Below are positions 11,990-23,700 of a DNA stretch of 64,000 nt, in pieces; positions within the stretch are counted from its first letter, which is position 1, and each line of letters begins with the position of its first letter. The stretch spans positions 1,364,001 through 1,428,000 of the forward strand of contig JAMXDE010000016.1 in NCBI GenBank assembly GCA_026770025.1, read 5' to 3'. A program made the translations under genes and the position numbers. This stretch comes from Craspedostauros australis. Lineage: Eukaryota; Bacillariophyta; Bacillariophyceae; Mastogloiales; Achnanthaceae. The notes below the pieces were generated by a model. It had not been told where the DNA came from, did not search any database, and saw nothing but the letters and a program-made list of their open reading frames with translations.

Positions 11990-13018
11990 TCATCACATGA
12001 ACAGCCACACATACTAGCATGCTCTAGCTCGTACTCTACCTACTAGAGCCCAAACGTAATGGCGTATCACATTTTAGCTGTTGTTGTTGGCTGGAGAGGC
12101 TTGATTGGCAAGCGGGTCCGAACGAGTGTACTTCTGTTCCACAAGTAGTCAATTAAGAATACTGGTAGATGGTGAAGAAACGAGTAGATTATGAGAGTTA
12201 ATGCTGTGAGTTGAAGTTCATCTAAAAAACGGACTACTTTTTACTCAGTGAGTTAGGATTCGGGCGTAGTTGGCGCGAATCGGTGGAGGATGCCTCGTGA
12301 ATCTGCTGGCTTCGAGATAGCCGTGTTATGCAGTTCAAGAGAGGTGTGCTGTTTGAAGAGTTGTTACTGTAACGATGAGTAGAAGAGTGCTTTGTAGCTA
12401 ATCCTTGTCTGTTTATTATGAGTTAGCTTGTAGTGTTAGTAGGGTGAAGAAACGATGCCACACAACTTGGCGAGACCCTGCACTGATGTACTTGGTTCAG
12501 TGCTGGAGGGTAGATGATCATTACAGTTCCTTGCTCTCCACACACATAGACACACTGCAGTGTAGGTCATGACACATGATAGTGATGGTCATGAAGCAAT
12601 GGCTGTGGCTGGAGCTGACCCTCGGATTCCATTGCTTGAGTTGAAGCAGGTTGGATACATGCGTCAAGACTACGGCAGTGGTGCAGTAGTCATCAGCATG
12701 GAGGGAATCGAGGTATGTTATAGTAAAAGGATCTGAGGAGCATATAGTTCCCAAGGTGGGTTGTGAGTCAGGTCGGTCATGCTTGAGTCATGATGGATTC
12801 GTGAATGGAGGGGAGAAAGGAGGAGAAAAGATTTGGTGGTCAATCAAGTCGAAAGATTTCGCGCCAAAACAAGAATTTCTCCCAATCGGGTTGATACCGT
12901 GTCCGGTAATAGTCTGTCCCTTATTGAATTTCAATTCTCCCTCTCAGTGTTGGGTCGTGATTGAGCTGTGGTATCGATGAAAACTTCATCCTTCGTTGTT
13001 GTTTGTTGTTGTTGGTCT
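11990..13018. other. Intergenic stretch, nothing recognised
   Basis: About 1 kb between the broken host gene and the copia remains. It is AT-richer than its neighbours, with only short ORFs that lack family features. A purine-rich stretch near 12810-12830 could belong to the decayed end of the minus-strand copia relic, but no LTR ends could be set. Confidence 0.5.
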
Positions 13019-15552
13019 TTACCAACCCATGATCTTGGACCTCAAGTATTCGAAGACCACGATGGACAATCCCTTCGTGAAGATGTCGGCAAGTTGCTCC
13101 GGTGTGGAGACGTGCTGAATGCAGATGAAGCCTGCCTTCACCCAGTACCAAAAGAAGTGCCACTTGGTCAAGAAGCGTTTGGTGCGCGCAGTCGGCTGAT
13201 GATTGGTGGCAAGGGAAATGCAGGCTTGGTTGTCCTCGAAGACAGTGCACTGGAGGTTGGTGTGCAGCGGCATGTTGGTGCCTGCATTGTTAATCACCTG
13301 GCAAATGAGCTGTTGGATGGGAATCAATGTTCGCATAGCCAGAGAGAGAGAGCAGCGTACTCGGATTCCATCGTGGACAGTGCGATCTCAGTTTGGAGCT
13401 TTGATTTCCAAATGAGAGGACATCCGCCCAGCATGATCAGATATCCCGTGCGTGACTTGACAGACACAGGGTCTTTGCTGTCCTCTCGTCCGTAGAGGCC
13501 TGCAAAGTCAGCATCCATGTAGCACTTGAGATCGAGTTGCCCGGTGGGGCGAACGATGGCGCCCTTGGTTTCCGTGTGCTTGAGATAACGCATGATGCGT
13601 TTGATGGCCTTTGCGTGTGAGCGGCGAGGATCGTTCCCGAAGTGTGCAACTTGGGAGACTGCGAAAGCGAGATCTAGACGAGTGTTTGTTGTGAGGTACA
13701 GCAGCATACCAACAACGGAGCGGTAGTTTCATTTCTTGTTCATGGCTGGCTCATCCTTGCACTGTCCGAGTGTGAGCTGAGTAGTTCGTACTGGGCATGG
13801 ACTGCAGTTCGACATCTTTGTCGTCTCAAGGATCTTTTATCAATCCTGGCTGTCAAAGATGGACAGTGTCCGCCTTTGGGTCGCGGCAGAGCTCAATCCC
13901 CAGGAATTCAGTGAAACTTCCTTCTTGGGTGAGCTCGAACCCGAGTTCACGCATTGATGCAATGAAGTCGTCAGCATCCTTCTTGGTTTTGGAGGCGATT
14001 CCTGCATCGTCAACGTAGAGGACGATCATGATGTCATGCTTGATGAACAGGCATTGCTCCTGGTCGCAGGCTGTGAAGCCGACTGTGATCAGGGCTCAGA
14101 TGAGGTGCTCATACCACAGGCGTGGAGCAATTGTTAATCCGTAGAGGCTCTTGCGAAGTCTGAGACAGGTGTTGGGCCCCTTGCTTGACTTGAAACCGCA
14201 AGGGAGGTGAATATACACAGGCTTGTGGATGGAGGCCTGTACAAAGGTGTTGGTGAAGTCGATGGATGTCGTTGTCCAACCCATCACGATGGATGTGCTC
14301 AGGAAGATGCGAACGGATGACCAGGCCACGACTGGCGCGTAGGTAGATGCATCCTCATTCATGAGGTCTCCTCGGCAGCACCAGTGGCCCTTGTACTTCT
14401 TGATTGTTCCGTCCGGCATACGCTTGCGGCGGAAGACCCAGGTCCCCGGGAAGATTTGATCGTTGACGATGTCAGCCTTTGGGATCTCTTCCCACATTCC
14501 CTTTTCCGTGAGGGCCTTAATTTCCTTTTTGGCTGCTTGCATCCATTCATCCTTGTTGTCGCCACGAATTTCCTCGTCGAAGGAGAGAGTGTCGGGATTG
14601 CTGCTGGACGCCTTGTACACGGATGAGCGTTCGGAGATGTCCAAGTCACCGCCTGTTGCGAAGTAGCTCACCATGTGTCCATCAACGTAGGCTGGGAAGT
14701 TTGTTGAGTCTTGCTGCGGCTCGATGATGGAGACAGCGTAGGCGTGTTGTTCGATGTTCACCCATGCATACTCTGGAATGTATGTGGCTATGTCGAGGAT
14801 GGACGATGGATCGACTTCGAGCGTTGATCCGTTTTGGTCGGAAGCACGCGTCGCTGGAGCCACTTTCAAAGGCACGGTGTTGGTCTCAATCATCCCTTGG
14901 ACAAATTTCTCGACTTCGAATTCACTTGGGTGTGGCATGGCCCTGAACGAATAGTCGTGACCTGGCGACGAAGCAGTTTGAATGCGAAACGGTAGCGATG
15001 GTTCTCAGCAATGGCATTCCAGACGGAGCGAGTTCTTTTGAAGGTGTTTCCGCTGATGCTGATCTCAGGAGGAAGAAAACCTTTCATCATCAGGTACTCT
15101 GAATCCTGGTACGACCATGCCTCTGGAGTGGCCGATGACATGTAGTCGAAGGCATCGAAGCTGGGGTTCATGGTGCCTATGCGGATGAAGGTGCTCGGTT
15201 TTCCAACGAATTGACCGACAGCGTAGTCTGTCGCTTGTCTCCTGAAGTCGTCGCAGCGAATTTTGCAGTGGAGGTCGGTCTCGAAGTGTTTCTCCATGTC
15301 CGAGTAGAAATCCTCGTAGACGTCTTGGAATGGAGTTGGTCCCTCCTCGGTCATGTCGTCTGGATCCAGTTGCCACCAGTCGGCCATGTTGATGCTTTCT
15401 TCTTGAGTGTTCGTTGCTCTTGGCTCGAAAGTTGGCAGACGGAAGTTGGTATTGTGTGGATTCAATGTGTTGAATCGGAATCGAAGGTTCCGCAGTAAGT
15501 AATAAGTATCCACTTTTGTTGGCAAGTTCCGTGATTGAAAGCCTACGATCAT
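13019..15552 (-). mobile_element. Decayed Ty1/copia element, copy 3
   Basis: Remains of a Copia pol gene on the minus strand. RNase H is seen at about 13.0-13.7 kb (VFEDNQACISLA, and a TPEQLADIFTKGL-like end) and reverse transcriptase at about 14.0-14.7 kb (TWVFRRKR, DFTNTFVQA and LYGL motifs). An acidic linker-like segment reaches about 15.5 kb, where attribution to the element is less certain. No gag or LTR pair could be recognised. The coding part is broken in about four or more places and is clearly older than copies 2 and 4. The RT type (KSLYGL) is unlike that of copies 2 and 5. Confidence 0.85.
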
Positions 15553-16215
15553 GGAAGACAGTGTTGGTTGATAGTCATTCTGTTTGCTATTTCATTACGT
15601 TGGCACTCCAATCCTCTTGGTGTCTGTTCTCTTGCCCGATGCTCTCGGCGCTTCAATCTGTTTCGTAGATTTGGTCTCCAACTATGAGTCGGTATGCGAG
15701 ATGCTCTCTCGCTACTCTTCGTATTCTCTCTCTCTCTCAATATTGTGTACCTGTGCCACACGATACTTCGCATTCGATGCGTACTCCGCATTTGACACTC
15801 CGTTCATTCACTGCTGGTTCCTACTCCACGAGTACTTACCATTTGAACTTCACCTCCTGTATCCATGATCCTGATGTCCTTCGGTCATCGGATCTTTGCC
15901 TCCTCCTCTGACATGGAGACAGATGTTGACGTCAGTAGGCGTCCTTCTGCTCTCCAGATGTCACGTTCCATTGGTGATGCAGGAGTCTGTCAGATGATAT
16001 CGTCATCTGGGGTTTAGTTGGGAGGTACATCGAGATTCGCTCGATACCATATGTTTCCATTGATGGATGGACGGACGATGTTTCTAATTCTCTCAGAAAT
16101 CGTCGATTGTAAATTTCCTCCCGAAATTCTGCTCATTTTCGTGTGTTCCATTTGTGGTGTGATTCTGACAAATCACAGCATACTATTGACACGAGTGTAG
16201 TTTTACTGTCCGTAC
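15553..16215. other. Intergenic stretch, nothing recognised
   Basis: About 660 bp downstream of the copia relic. It has a short CT-rich run near 15725 and no coding or RNA feature that I can support. It may contain eroded 5' sequence of copy 3. Confidence 0.4.
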
Positions 16216-16560
16216 ATGAATAAGAGAATAGCGGGTGAACGATGCACATATACACGTACATCTCGACATATACTCACATGTACATCTCGACATCAGGTGG
16301 CAAGCATTGTTGGCCCAGGTCTTGGGTTCCTTCCAGCCAACATCAGCGCTCGATCCTTGTGGGCGGGTGACGCCATGGCGCTCCTTTGCGCCCGCGTCAA
16401 CACCGACATGATCTCCCTCGTGGGTCGTTGGCGCAGCGACGAGATGATGCAGTACCTGCACATCCAGGTTCAGCCTGTCATGAATGGTTTCTCCCACTGC
16501 ATGCTTGCTGATAACAAATATACTCTAGCTCCAGGCCAGGGCATCCCCTCTCCACCTTAG
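16216..16560 (+). mobile_element. Tyrosine-recombinase C-terminal remnant
   Basis: An ORF of 114 codons whose middle (GFLPANISARSL, then LVGRWRSDEMMQYLH, then QPVMNGFS) resembles the C-terminal catalytic half of tyrosine recombinases found in diatom repeats. GRWRSDEM..YLH is the segment around the catalytic Tyr. Only about 90 residues of similarity are present, and the N-terminal catalytic half is absent, so this is a scrap. The parent could be a Crypton-like DNA transposon or a DIRS/Ngaro-type retroelement. The remnant is too short to decide. Confidence 0.55.
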
Positions 16561-17255
16561 CCAATCTCACCCTCCCTCCGCCTCCCTTGTCTCCTGCGGC
16601 CTTCATGCCTCCGGCCTGTTGGAACCACGCGCGGTTTTCTGCCGGCTGCGGGACTGGCAATACACAACTTAACATATATTAGCTGCCAGTAAACCAGATG
16701 ACAGCAGCAAGCACGATGTCAGTGTAGAGACGACAAATAAGAATGGCCGTGGGAACCGTGGACAAGACAAACAGAAAATCACGATCAAGCCAATCATGTT
16801 TCGTCTGTTGAATGTAGTGAGTCACGAGCGGGAATTGTATTGGTCGATGATGATCACTTCGATCACTGTTGCGGTCGAAGTCACGTGACTTGATGAGTCG
16901 GGATTCGATCCTTGATGTCCCACACGGTTCTGTTTTGTCTCATCCGTCACGCTGGAGGACAGCATCGAACCAACACGAACACGGGCGACGACTGTGTGTG
17001 GCATGGCATCATCATCTGTTCTGTTGTGGATCGCACCAGATACGACTACAATACTCTGAGATCGTACCGCAGCAACCCTCACTCTGCGACCACTCGCGTG
17101 TTAGTAGTACACTTGCACCACCCAACGCACACTCTGGACACGGGCACACAAGACGCATACAAAGAAGTTGAATGTTACATCGAGGCCGAGCATTGCGCAA
17201 CAAGCTGCAGAAGAAGAAACGTGCGACAGAACGAGAAAAGCGGTACGAATCAAGA
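16561..17255. other. Intergenic stretch and probable promoter region of the thioredoxin-like gene
   Basis: About 700 bp without a supported gene. An ATG at 17172 is in frame with the thioredoxin-like gene, but the 28 codons it would add are Arg/Lys-rich and do not look like a leader. I treat this part as 5' untranslated sequence. Confidence 0.45.
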
Positions 17256-18014
17256 ATGGCGGGTGAAGCAGCAGCAGCAGCAGCAGCAGCGGATGACAAC
17301 CGAACTCCCATGGAGGTCATCCTGGGCCCCAAGCTCCTGACCAAGGCAGGCAAGCCGGAGCAGGACACCGCCAAGCTCTTCAAGGACAAGGAGATCCTCT
17401 GCCTCTACTTCTCGGCGTCGTGGTGCCCACCTTGCAAGGCCTTCTCTCCGATCCTCGGGGACTTCTACAATGCCATCGCCAAGCAGGGCAAGTTGGAGAT
17501 CGTCTTCGTCAGCTCCGATCGCACCATTCCAGAATTCGAGGGATACTACAAGAAGATGCCCTACCTGGCGATCCCATCGACTCCGGGATCGGCGCAAATC
17601 AAGAACAGCCTGGCGCAGCAGCTGAACATCCAGGGCATCCCCATGCTCATCGTGCTGGATGCCAAGACGGGGGATTTCATCACGGCGACAGCGAGGGAGG
17701 ATGTCACCAAGGTCGGCCGTGACAAGGAGAAGGGCCTGGCGCTCATCGCGAAGTGGAAGGAGATGGAGGCAGTGCCATTGGCGGAGGCCAATTTGGGTGG
17801 AGGCGGCCCGTCGGGGCTCAGCGCCATCCTCAACTTCTTCCTCAAGAATCCAATGTCCATCTTCGGCCTGCTGTACCTCTTCAAGACTGGCTCCAGGTAT
17901 TACCGTGAGACCATCCTGCCATCATTCTCCAGCGGCCTTCCGGATTCCAACCCAGTGGAAGTGCCGATGCCGGAACAGAATCAACAGGCCGAGGACATGG
18001 ACTCAGAGTTTTAG
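17256..18014 (+). CDS. Thioredoxin-fold protein, nucleoredoxin/tryparedoxin type
   Basis: A single-exon gene of 252 codons. The active-site motif WCPPC is at residues 56-60 after a beta strand (ILCLYFSAS), then comes KAFSPILGDFY. The family's cis-proline segment (IQGIPMLIVLDAKTG) appears further on. Nucleoredoxin and tryparedoxin proteins reduce disulphides in the cytosol or nucleus. I chose the ATG at 17256 because it follows a good context (AAGAATGGCG). A longer form from 17172 is possible. Residues 4-12 are a run of alanines encoded by a GCA repeat, likely variable in length. The C-terminal 70 residues include a weakly hydrophobic stretch (MSIFGLLYLF) and an acidic tail, so loose membrane association cannot be excluded. 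Not closer to one named subfamily by eye. Confidence 0.88.
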   Translation: MAGEAAAAAAAADDNRTPMEVILGPKLLTKAGKPEQDTAKLFKDKEILCLYFSASWCPPCKAFSPILGDFYNAIAKQGKLEIVFVSSDRTIPEFEGYYKKMPYLAIPSTPGSAQIKNSLAQQLNIQGIPMLIVLDAKTGDFITATAREDVTKVGRDKEKGLALIAKWKEMEAVPLAEANLGGGGPSGLSAILNFFLKNPMSIFGLLYLFKTGSRYYRETILPSFSSGLPDSNPVEVPMPEQNQQAEDMDSEF

Positions 18015-18945
18015 ATGATTGTCGTACTTGGATGGTGCGATAACATTGTTATATTCTTCGTTCTCTCAAGCGTATTTGTGCGAACGAGTATGCAGTTGCA
18101 CTATTATGTGGTATTATTTGCATATGCCGTCACAGCAGAGTGCAGGACAGTAGCGGCCATGCCGTTCATTTCCTTCCCATTCCGTATTTTGGTTTGAGAG
18201 GAGACATCGGCACAACGTAGTATTGGATCGCTCTGTTGACCTACGAAGTGCGTGGCATAGTCGTACCGGTACATACATTGCTGTGCAACCAGCCATCTAC
18301 CGCTGCTGTATCCGTGCTCCAACGAGAGCGACTGGCACACCGTGGCTCCAACGATTACCGTTGGTACTGCTGTTATCACAATGCGTCGTGGTGCTGTGAT
18401 GCCATTGAGTGCGCAGTGTTGCCGCGAGGTAACATGTACTCGCACACACTGCCATGGCTTGCATGTCGCAAACGAGGCGGCGTACGTAGTCGTACCTGCT
18501 GAACGATGTGAGAAGAGGAGTGCTGACTTTGCTCATGGTCGACGACGAACAGTACGACCATGTTCTACTATTCTCCGTTACAGTTGATCACCGTCTCAGA
18601 GGAATCCTACTTGCTCGGTGACGAGCATGACACCAACCCTTCGAGATGATTCGCTGATGCGTGCATTCTTTCATTCTCATTTCCATTTTCATGTTTGTGT
18701 CCATTGGCGTACCTACGTGTATCCATCTGCGCACAAGCCCATCCATCCTTCTGTTCCAATCACTTCGCATCAACCTCAAGCATTGTACTGCACCCTGGAG
18801 TACCGCCGGAGCTTGTTGCCATAGCATACTATCCATTTGGCAGCATGACATGGCACTGCATGGCGTTTGGATGACATTGGATGGAGTGGTGTTGGAACAT
18901 CGAATCGAGCAGAGCAGCTCGTATTGCGGATTGGATCACGATTCC
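18015..18945. other. Intergenic stretch between convergent genes
   Basis: About 930 bp between the 3' ends of the thioredoxin-like (plus) and EF-hand (minus) genes. Only short ORFs without family features are seen. I see no RNA gene or repeat. Confidence 0.5.
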
Positions 18946-19725
18946 TTATTCCTTCTTTGTCTCCCCATACGCCTCGTTCCACATCTTGACTTGCTCCTGC
19001 CGGCGTTGACCCGCCTTCAGCTTGGCGAGTTTCGAGAAGAGGAAGGCTTTGTATCCGTTGACGAAGGTTCCGTCTGACTGTATTTTGCCCTTGGTTTCCG
19101 ACATCCAGTAGTTGGAGTACTCCTCCCTGGAGATCTTCTTGTCCTTGTTGGTGTCCATCTTTTCTATCATGTCCACCCAGGTCGCTTTGGCGGCGTCATC
19201 CTTTGCCCCGAATGCCCACTTGGCGATGTTCTTGACCTCGGTCTCCACGAGGAAGCCGTCGCTGTTCTCATCCATCGACTCGAAGAAGGCGTCGCACATC
19301 TCGGTCGCTGTCTTGACGGAGGTGATCCGCTGTAAGCACTTGAGGAGGTATGCCGCATAGCCTTCCACGAAGACCCCGTTCGGTTTCATCTTGTCTTGGG
19401 TGTGGTTGACCCACCAGGATATGTACTCATCCCTCGATATCATCTTGTCCTTATTCTCGTCCATATCCGCGAGCATGGTCTGCCACCGTCGGATGGCCGC
19501 ATCCTCGCCTTCGTTGAACGCCACGACCGATATGATCTTGACCTCCGACTCCTCGATGAATCCGTTGCCGTCGAGGTCCATTGAGGCGAAGAAGGCAGCG
19601 CAGATGTCGGCTGCCAGCGAGTCGACGGTGAGCGTGCGATTCTGCTTCTTCTGCGGCTTCTCAGCCATGTCGGTGCTGCCATCCTGCTCTCGCTTTTTCT
19701 GATCGTTCGTTGCCATGTCTGCCAT
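18946..19725 (-). CDS. Four-EF-hand calcium-binding protein
   Basis: A single-exon gene of 259 codons. It has two pairs of EF-hand loops: residues 50-61 (DLDGNGFIEESE), 89-100 (DENKDKMISRDE), 152-163 (DENSDGFLVETE) and 191-202 (DTNKDKKISREE). Every loop has Asp at position 1, an Asp or Asn at 3, and Glu at 12, so all four should bind calcium. Positions 6 of loops 2 and 4 carry Lys instead of Gly, which usually lowers affinity. The two pairs share a similar layout, suggesting an internal duplication. The N-terminus (about 35 residues) is Lys/Gln/Glu-rich and likely disordered. No signal peptide is visible, so a cytosolic calcium sensor is most likely. The partner is unknown. Confidence 0.93.
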   Translation of the reverse strand: MADMATNDQKKREQDGSTDMAEKPQKKQNRTLTVDSLAADICAAFFASMDLDGNGFIEESEVKIISVVAFNEGEDAAIRRWQTMLADMDENKDKMISRDEYISWWVNHTQDKMKPNGVFVEGYAAYLLKCLQRITSVKTATEMCDAFFESMDENSDGFLVETEVKNIAKWAFGAKDDAAKATWVDMIEKMDTNKDKKISREEYSNYWMSETKGKIQSDGTFVNGYKAFLFSKLAKLKAGQRRQEQVKMWNEAYGETKKE

Positions 19726-20181
19726 CGTTGCTGGATTTCGACTCGCTGCCTGTTGTGAGACGCGCAGTTGAAAGTTTGGTATATTGTCTCAGTCGTATGT
19801 ATGGATTGCACGGGTACGGGCTACGAGTATAGAATAGTATGCAAGAGGGGGGAAGGAGTCTCGCTGCCGTTCCTCCGGATGGTCGACCGGGCTGCTTCTT
19901 GCCTCTCTCTCCAGAAACTTGATTGCCTGATTGCTCGCTGGTTAGTTGGATGCGTTGGATGTGTCGAATGCGTTGGATATGTTGGATATGTTGGTGTGCT
20001 GTGTGGTGTCAACACTCTTCTGCCAGACAAGTACGTGTTTGATGGGAATCAGTTTCTTGAATGCGATCGGTTGTATGTAACATGCAATAGATGGAGAGAG
20101 AGAGAGAGATCACCGAAAGGTGCGATTGTGTGCGAGTATTGGTACGAGCTACTGACGGTGATGTGGACTTTCTCTCTGCGT
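19726..20181. other. Intergenic stretch with short GA and TTGGA-type repeats
   Basis: It lies between the start of the EF-hand gene and copia copy 4. It contains a short run of GTTGGAT/TGTTGGAT units near 19945-20000 and an AGAGAGAG run near 20093-20108. No gene is supported. Confidence 0.5.
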
Positions 20182-20186
20182 GGTGT
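20182..20186. repeat. Target-site duplication of copia copy 4, left
   Basis: GGTGT, repeated exactly at 27090-27094 on the other side of the element. Confidence 0.9.
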
Positions 20187-20706
20187 TGTGATATTGGTTC
20201 CAGATGTCAGCACTGTGAGACCGGCGTGTGCAGTGGTGAGATCGTGGGCTCTGGTTTGGAGGTAAATTGGTAATCGTTAGTTGTCGATTTAGTTGGTTTG
20301 CGTTGTTGAGTTGATTGAACTCTCGGTTTATGAGATGATGACGAGATGTTGTTCTGTCAGAATGCAAGTTGCAGGGTCAGCAGCATCTCCCGTGTAATTC
20401 GTCGTGATCATCATCCTCATTCGATTTGGGTCCTCGCAATACACCGTGTTGTACTTCATTTGGTCTTGGGTTGCGATGGCACTCCGAGGTCGTGCTCGGT
20501 TGGTCGATAGTTATCCAGATCCACGATCGATCCAGAATCTTCGCCGTGTTTTGATTGAACATAACACACAAGGAACATTGTTGAAAAAATGGCGCGCATG
20601 GTTCCTGGAGTCGTGATTGATTTGAGTGAGGAACAAAATTCATTCACGACACAATTTGATCACTCTCAAGGTCACAAAGTATGCGTGTCATTGGAATATT
20701 CCCACA
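20187..20706 (-). repeat. 3' LTR of copia copy 4
   Basis: A 520-bp repeat which on the plus strand runs from TGTGATATTGG to GGAATATTCCCACA, so both strands show TG...CA ends. It reads the same as 26570-27089. A purine-rich tract (read on the minus strand as CAAGGGAG) borders its internal side at 20707. Confidence 0.94.
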
Positions 20707-23700
20707 CTCCCTTGTCAACCTTGATCCCTTTGTGTGAACTTCCATCCCATAGAGAGCTCCGTGAACTTGTGGAACTTGTCGTCTGCGAGTGGTTTCGTCC
20801 AGAGGTCTGCGAGCTGGTCGTCGGTGTCGATGGCGTAGATCTCGATGAGCTTGCGATCCACGTACGATCGGAAATGGTGGTATTTGATGTTGATGTGCTT
20901 TGTTCGGGGTCGCATCTTCGGAAACTTGGCGATCTCGTAGGCGCCTGAGTTGTCCTCGAATGCATTGCAGTACACCCTGGGCTTGTACTTCTCTGGTACG
21001 ATCTCCCTGGCGCACATTTCGTTGAGCAGGTTCATCATTGGAATCACGTCGCGCAACGCCGTTGATAGTGCGATCACTTCGGCTTCGGTTGTGCTCAATG
21101 CGATCTCCGTCTGCAAGCGCGATGCCCATGCGATGGGGCATCCTGCAAATCGAATCAGGTATCCAGTCCTTGATCTGGCTGTGGCTGAGTCTTCGGCTGC
21201 TGTGTCTCTGTTCCACAATCCCGCAAAGTCTGCATCGGCAAAGCATTCGAATGCCTTGTCGTTGGGGTTCAGGATGATGCCTTCGTCTCTGGTTGCCATC
21301 AGGTACCGCCCGATTAGGTTCACCGCTTGTGAGTGCGATTTCTTCGGATTGGCGCTGAATCTGGCTGCTTGATGCACGGCGTACCCGATCTCCCCGCGAG
21401 TGGATTTCTCCAGGAAGTTGAGCTTTCCGATGACCGATCGGTAGCTCCAGGTCGCGTTGTGCTCCTCGCCATTCTCGTCTGCATCCAGGATCTTCGTCGT
21501 CATTGCCGGCGTGTCCCTGGGTCTGGTGTTTGGACGAAAGTTCAGGTCCTTTACGATCTGATCGATGAGATGGGGCTGCGACAGTTTGATGCGTCCGTCC
21601 TCCAGGTGAGTGACATGCACACCCAGATAGTCCGTGAGGTTCCCTTCGTCGGTGATATTGAACCGCTGTTGCATTTGATTGAGAAGCTTGTCAATCTCTT
21701 CTGCGCTTGGGCCTGCGAGGATGCCGTCGTCCACATACACCAGAAACATTGTCTTACCGTGGTAGTAGACGCATTCGTCGACTTTGCTCTGTGTGAATCC
21801 GATGTCGCTCAATCCCCGGTGCAGATGCTGGTTCCAGACTCGTCCGGCCTGCTTTTGGCCGTACAGGTTCTTCACCAGCTTCAGGACATAGTCCTTCGTG
21901 TCTCCATCTCCGATGCTCACTCCAACTGGTACTTCCATGTAGATAGTTGTCTCCACTTCCGCCTGAGGGTATGCGAGCACGAAATCGATCTGCCTTGTGT
22001 GCCATTTGTGCAGGATTGAGAGGATGAGGACGAGTCTGATGGACATCCAGGTAACGACCGGGGCGTATGTCTCCCAGAAGTTCACTCCTTTGACCTGCTG
22101 GCCTCCGTGGACGTTGAGCCTTGCCTTCCACTTGTACACCTCTCTGGTCTTGATTCGGCGTTTCCGCTTCATGGACCACACCGATGCTACCACCTTGGTT
22201 CCCTCTGGCACTTCTGATCTCGGGACGACCTCCCAGTGGCCGTTCTCGTGGTGAGCGTTGAGCTCAGCTTGCATCGCCTCCTTGAACTTCATCCGATCCG
22301 GTTGCTTCATTGCTTGGTGATAGTACATGGTGTCTGGGTCGGCTGATGCGGCGAATGCGATCGGATCTGAGGTCTCGTTGGTGTCGAATCCTTTTCCGTT
22401 CTCGAATGTGCTTGCCACCTCGAATGCGCTGGGTAGTGCGACGACTTCGGTGTCTCCATTCTCTCTTACCTTTCTGGATGGTGTTCGGTGCCTGTTTGAT
22501 CGACGCAGTCCTGCTGACTGCTCCTGTTGATTCCTGGCTGGTGGCTCCGTGGTGGCGGTGTTGCTGGGCGCTTCGCCGATGTTGATGTCGTCGCCCGTTG
22601 CCGCCTGTGATGCTTCGAACTCTTCGTCTCCTTCCGGGTCATCTGCGTTCGTATGCTGATTTGTTGGCGATGTTGGCGCATCCGTGTCGGAGGACCCGCG
22701 TAACCCTTCGGTTGCGGTCACTCCCTTGGAGCGCTTGATCACTCCAGGCTTGCTGATGCCTGCCAACTGCTTCCATTGGCCATGATTGGTGCCTGTGGTA
22801 CCCACCACTGTCTCAAACATGTCATCGCACTTGACGTGAAATTGCGGCGACACCAGTCCTGTCCTTGGGTTGAGGATGAGCGCCACCGATCTTGCGTGAC
22901 GAGGAGAGAGTCCAAGGTAGATCCCGATCCTTGCCTTCGACATCCATTTTGGCTGTGATTGGCCATTGGCGAGTCGAGGGTTCAGGACGTACGTTGGGCA
23001 TCCGAACGAATGAAAATGCTTCAGCTGGGGCTTGATTGCGGACCCAGAGAATCGTTCAATAGGTGTGATGTGATTGATCACTGGATTCGGGGTTGCGTTC
23101 ATCACCTCATTTGCCATGCGCAGAGCGTACGGCCACAGTGAAATGGATGCGGCCTCCTTCCACCTGATGTGCATGTGCAGCAGCATTGTCCGAGCTGCCT
23201 CCTGCAGATCCCTGATGCGTTTCTCCGCCACTCCGTTTTGGAAGTGGGCGTATGCGGCGCAAAAGGTGATGGTCTGGCCGGAGCGATCGACATGCGAGAG
23301 GAATTTGTTCTCTGCGAATCGACCATTGTCGGCGTGATAGTGCCGAATCGTCACTCCGTAGGTCTTGGCGTATGCCTCGAATGCTTGTTTGGCATGCAGG
23401 GTTTCTTCGGCGTTGGTGCTCTTCTGAAGGTGCACGTAGCTGAATCGACTGTGATGGTCAGTGAAAATGGTGGCTGCGCGGTACCGCTGGGTAGTCAGCC
23501 TGCCTTTGATCTGTCCGATGAACCCCTGTGTTGGTGACTCCATCTGGTCCACCGACACACAGTCTCCAGGCCGATTGATTGGCACGAGTTTGCTCACTTG
23601 CTGATTGCCTCCCTTGGTCCGCCATGGCCGTCTGGTTGCCTTTCCATACTCACATGATGCGCATGCGGGCAGTTGGCAGTCTCGGAACTTCGCAGGGATC

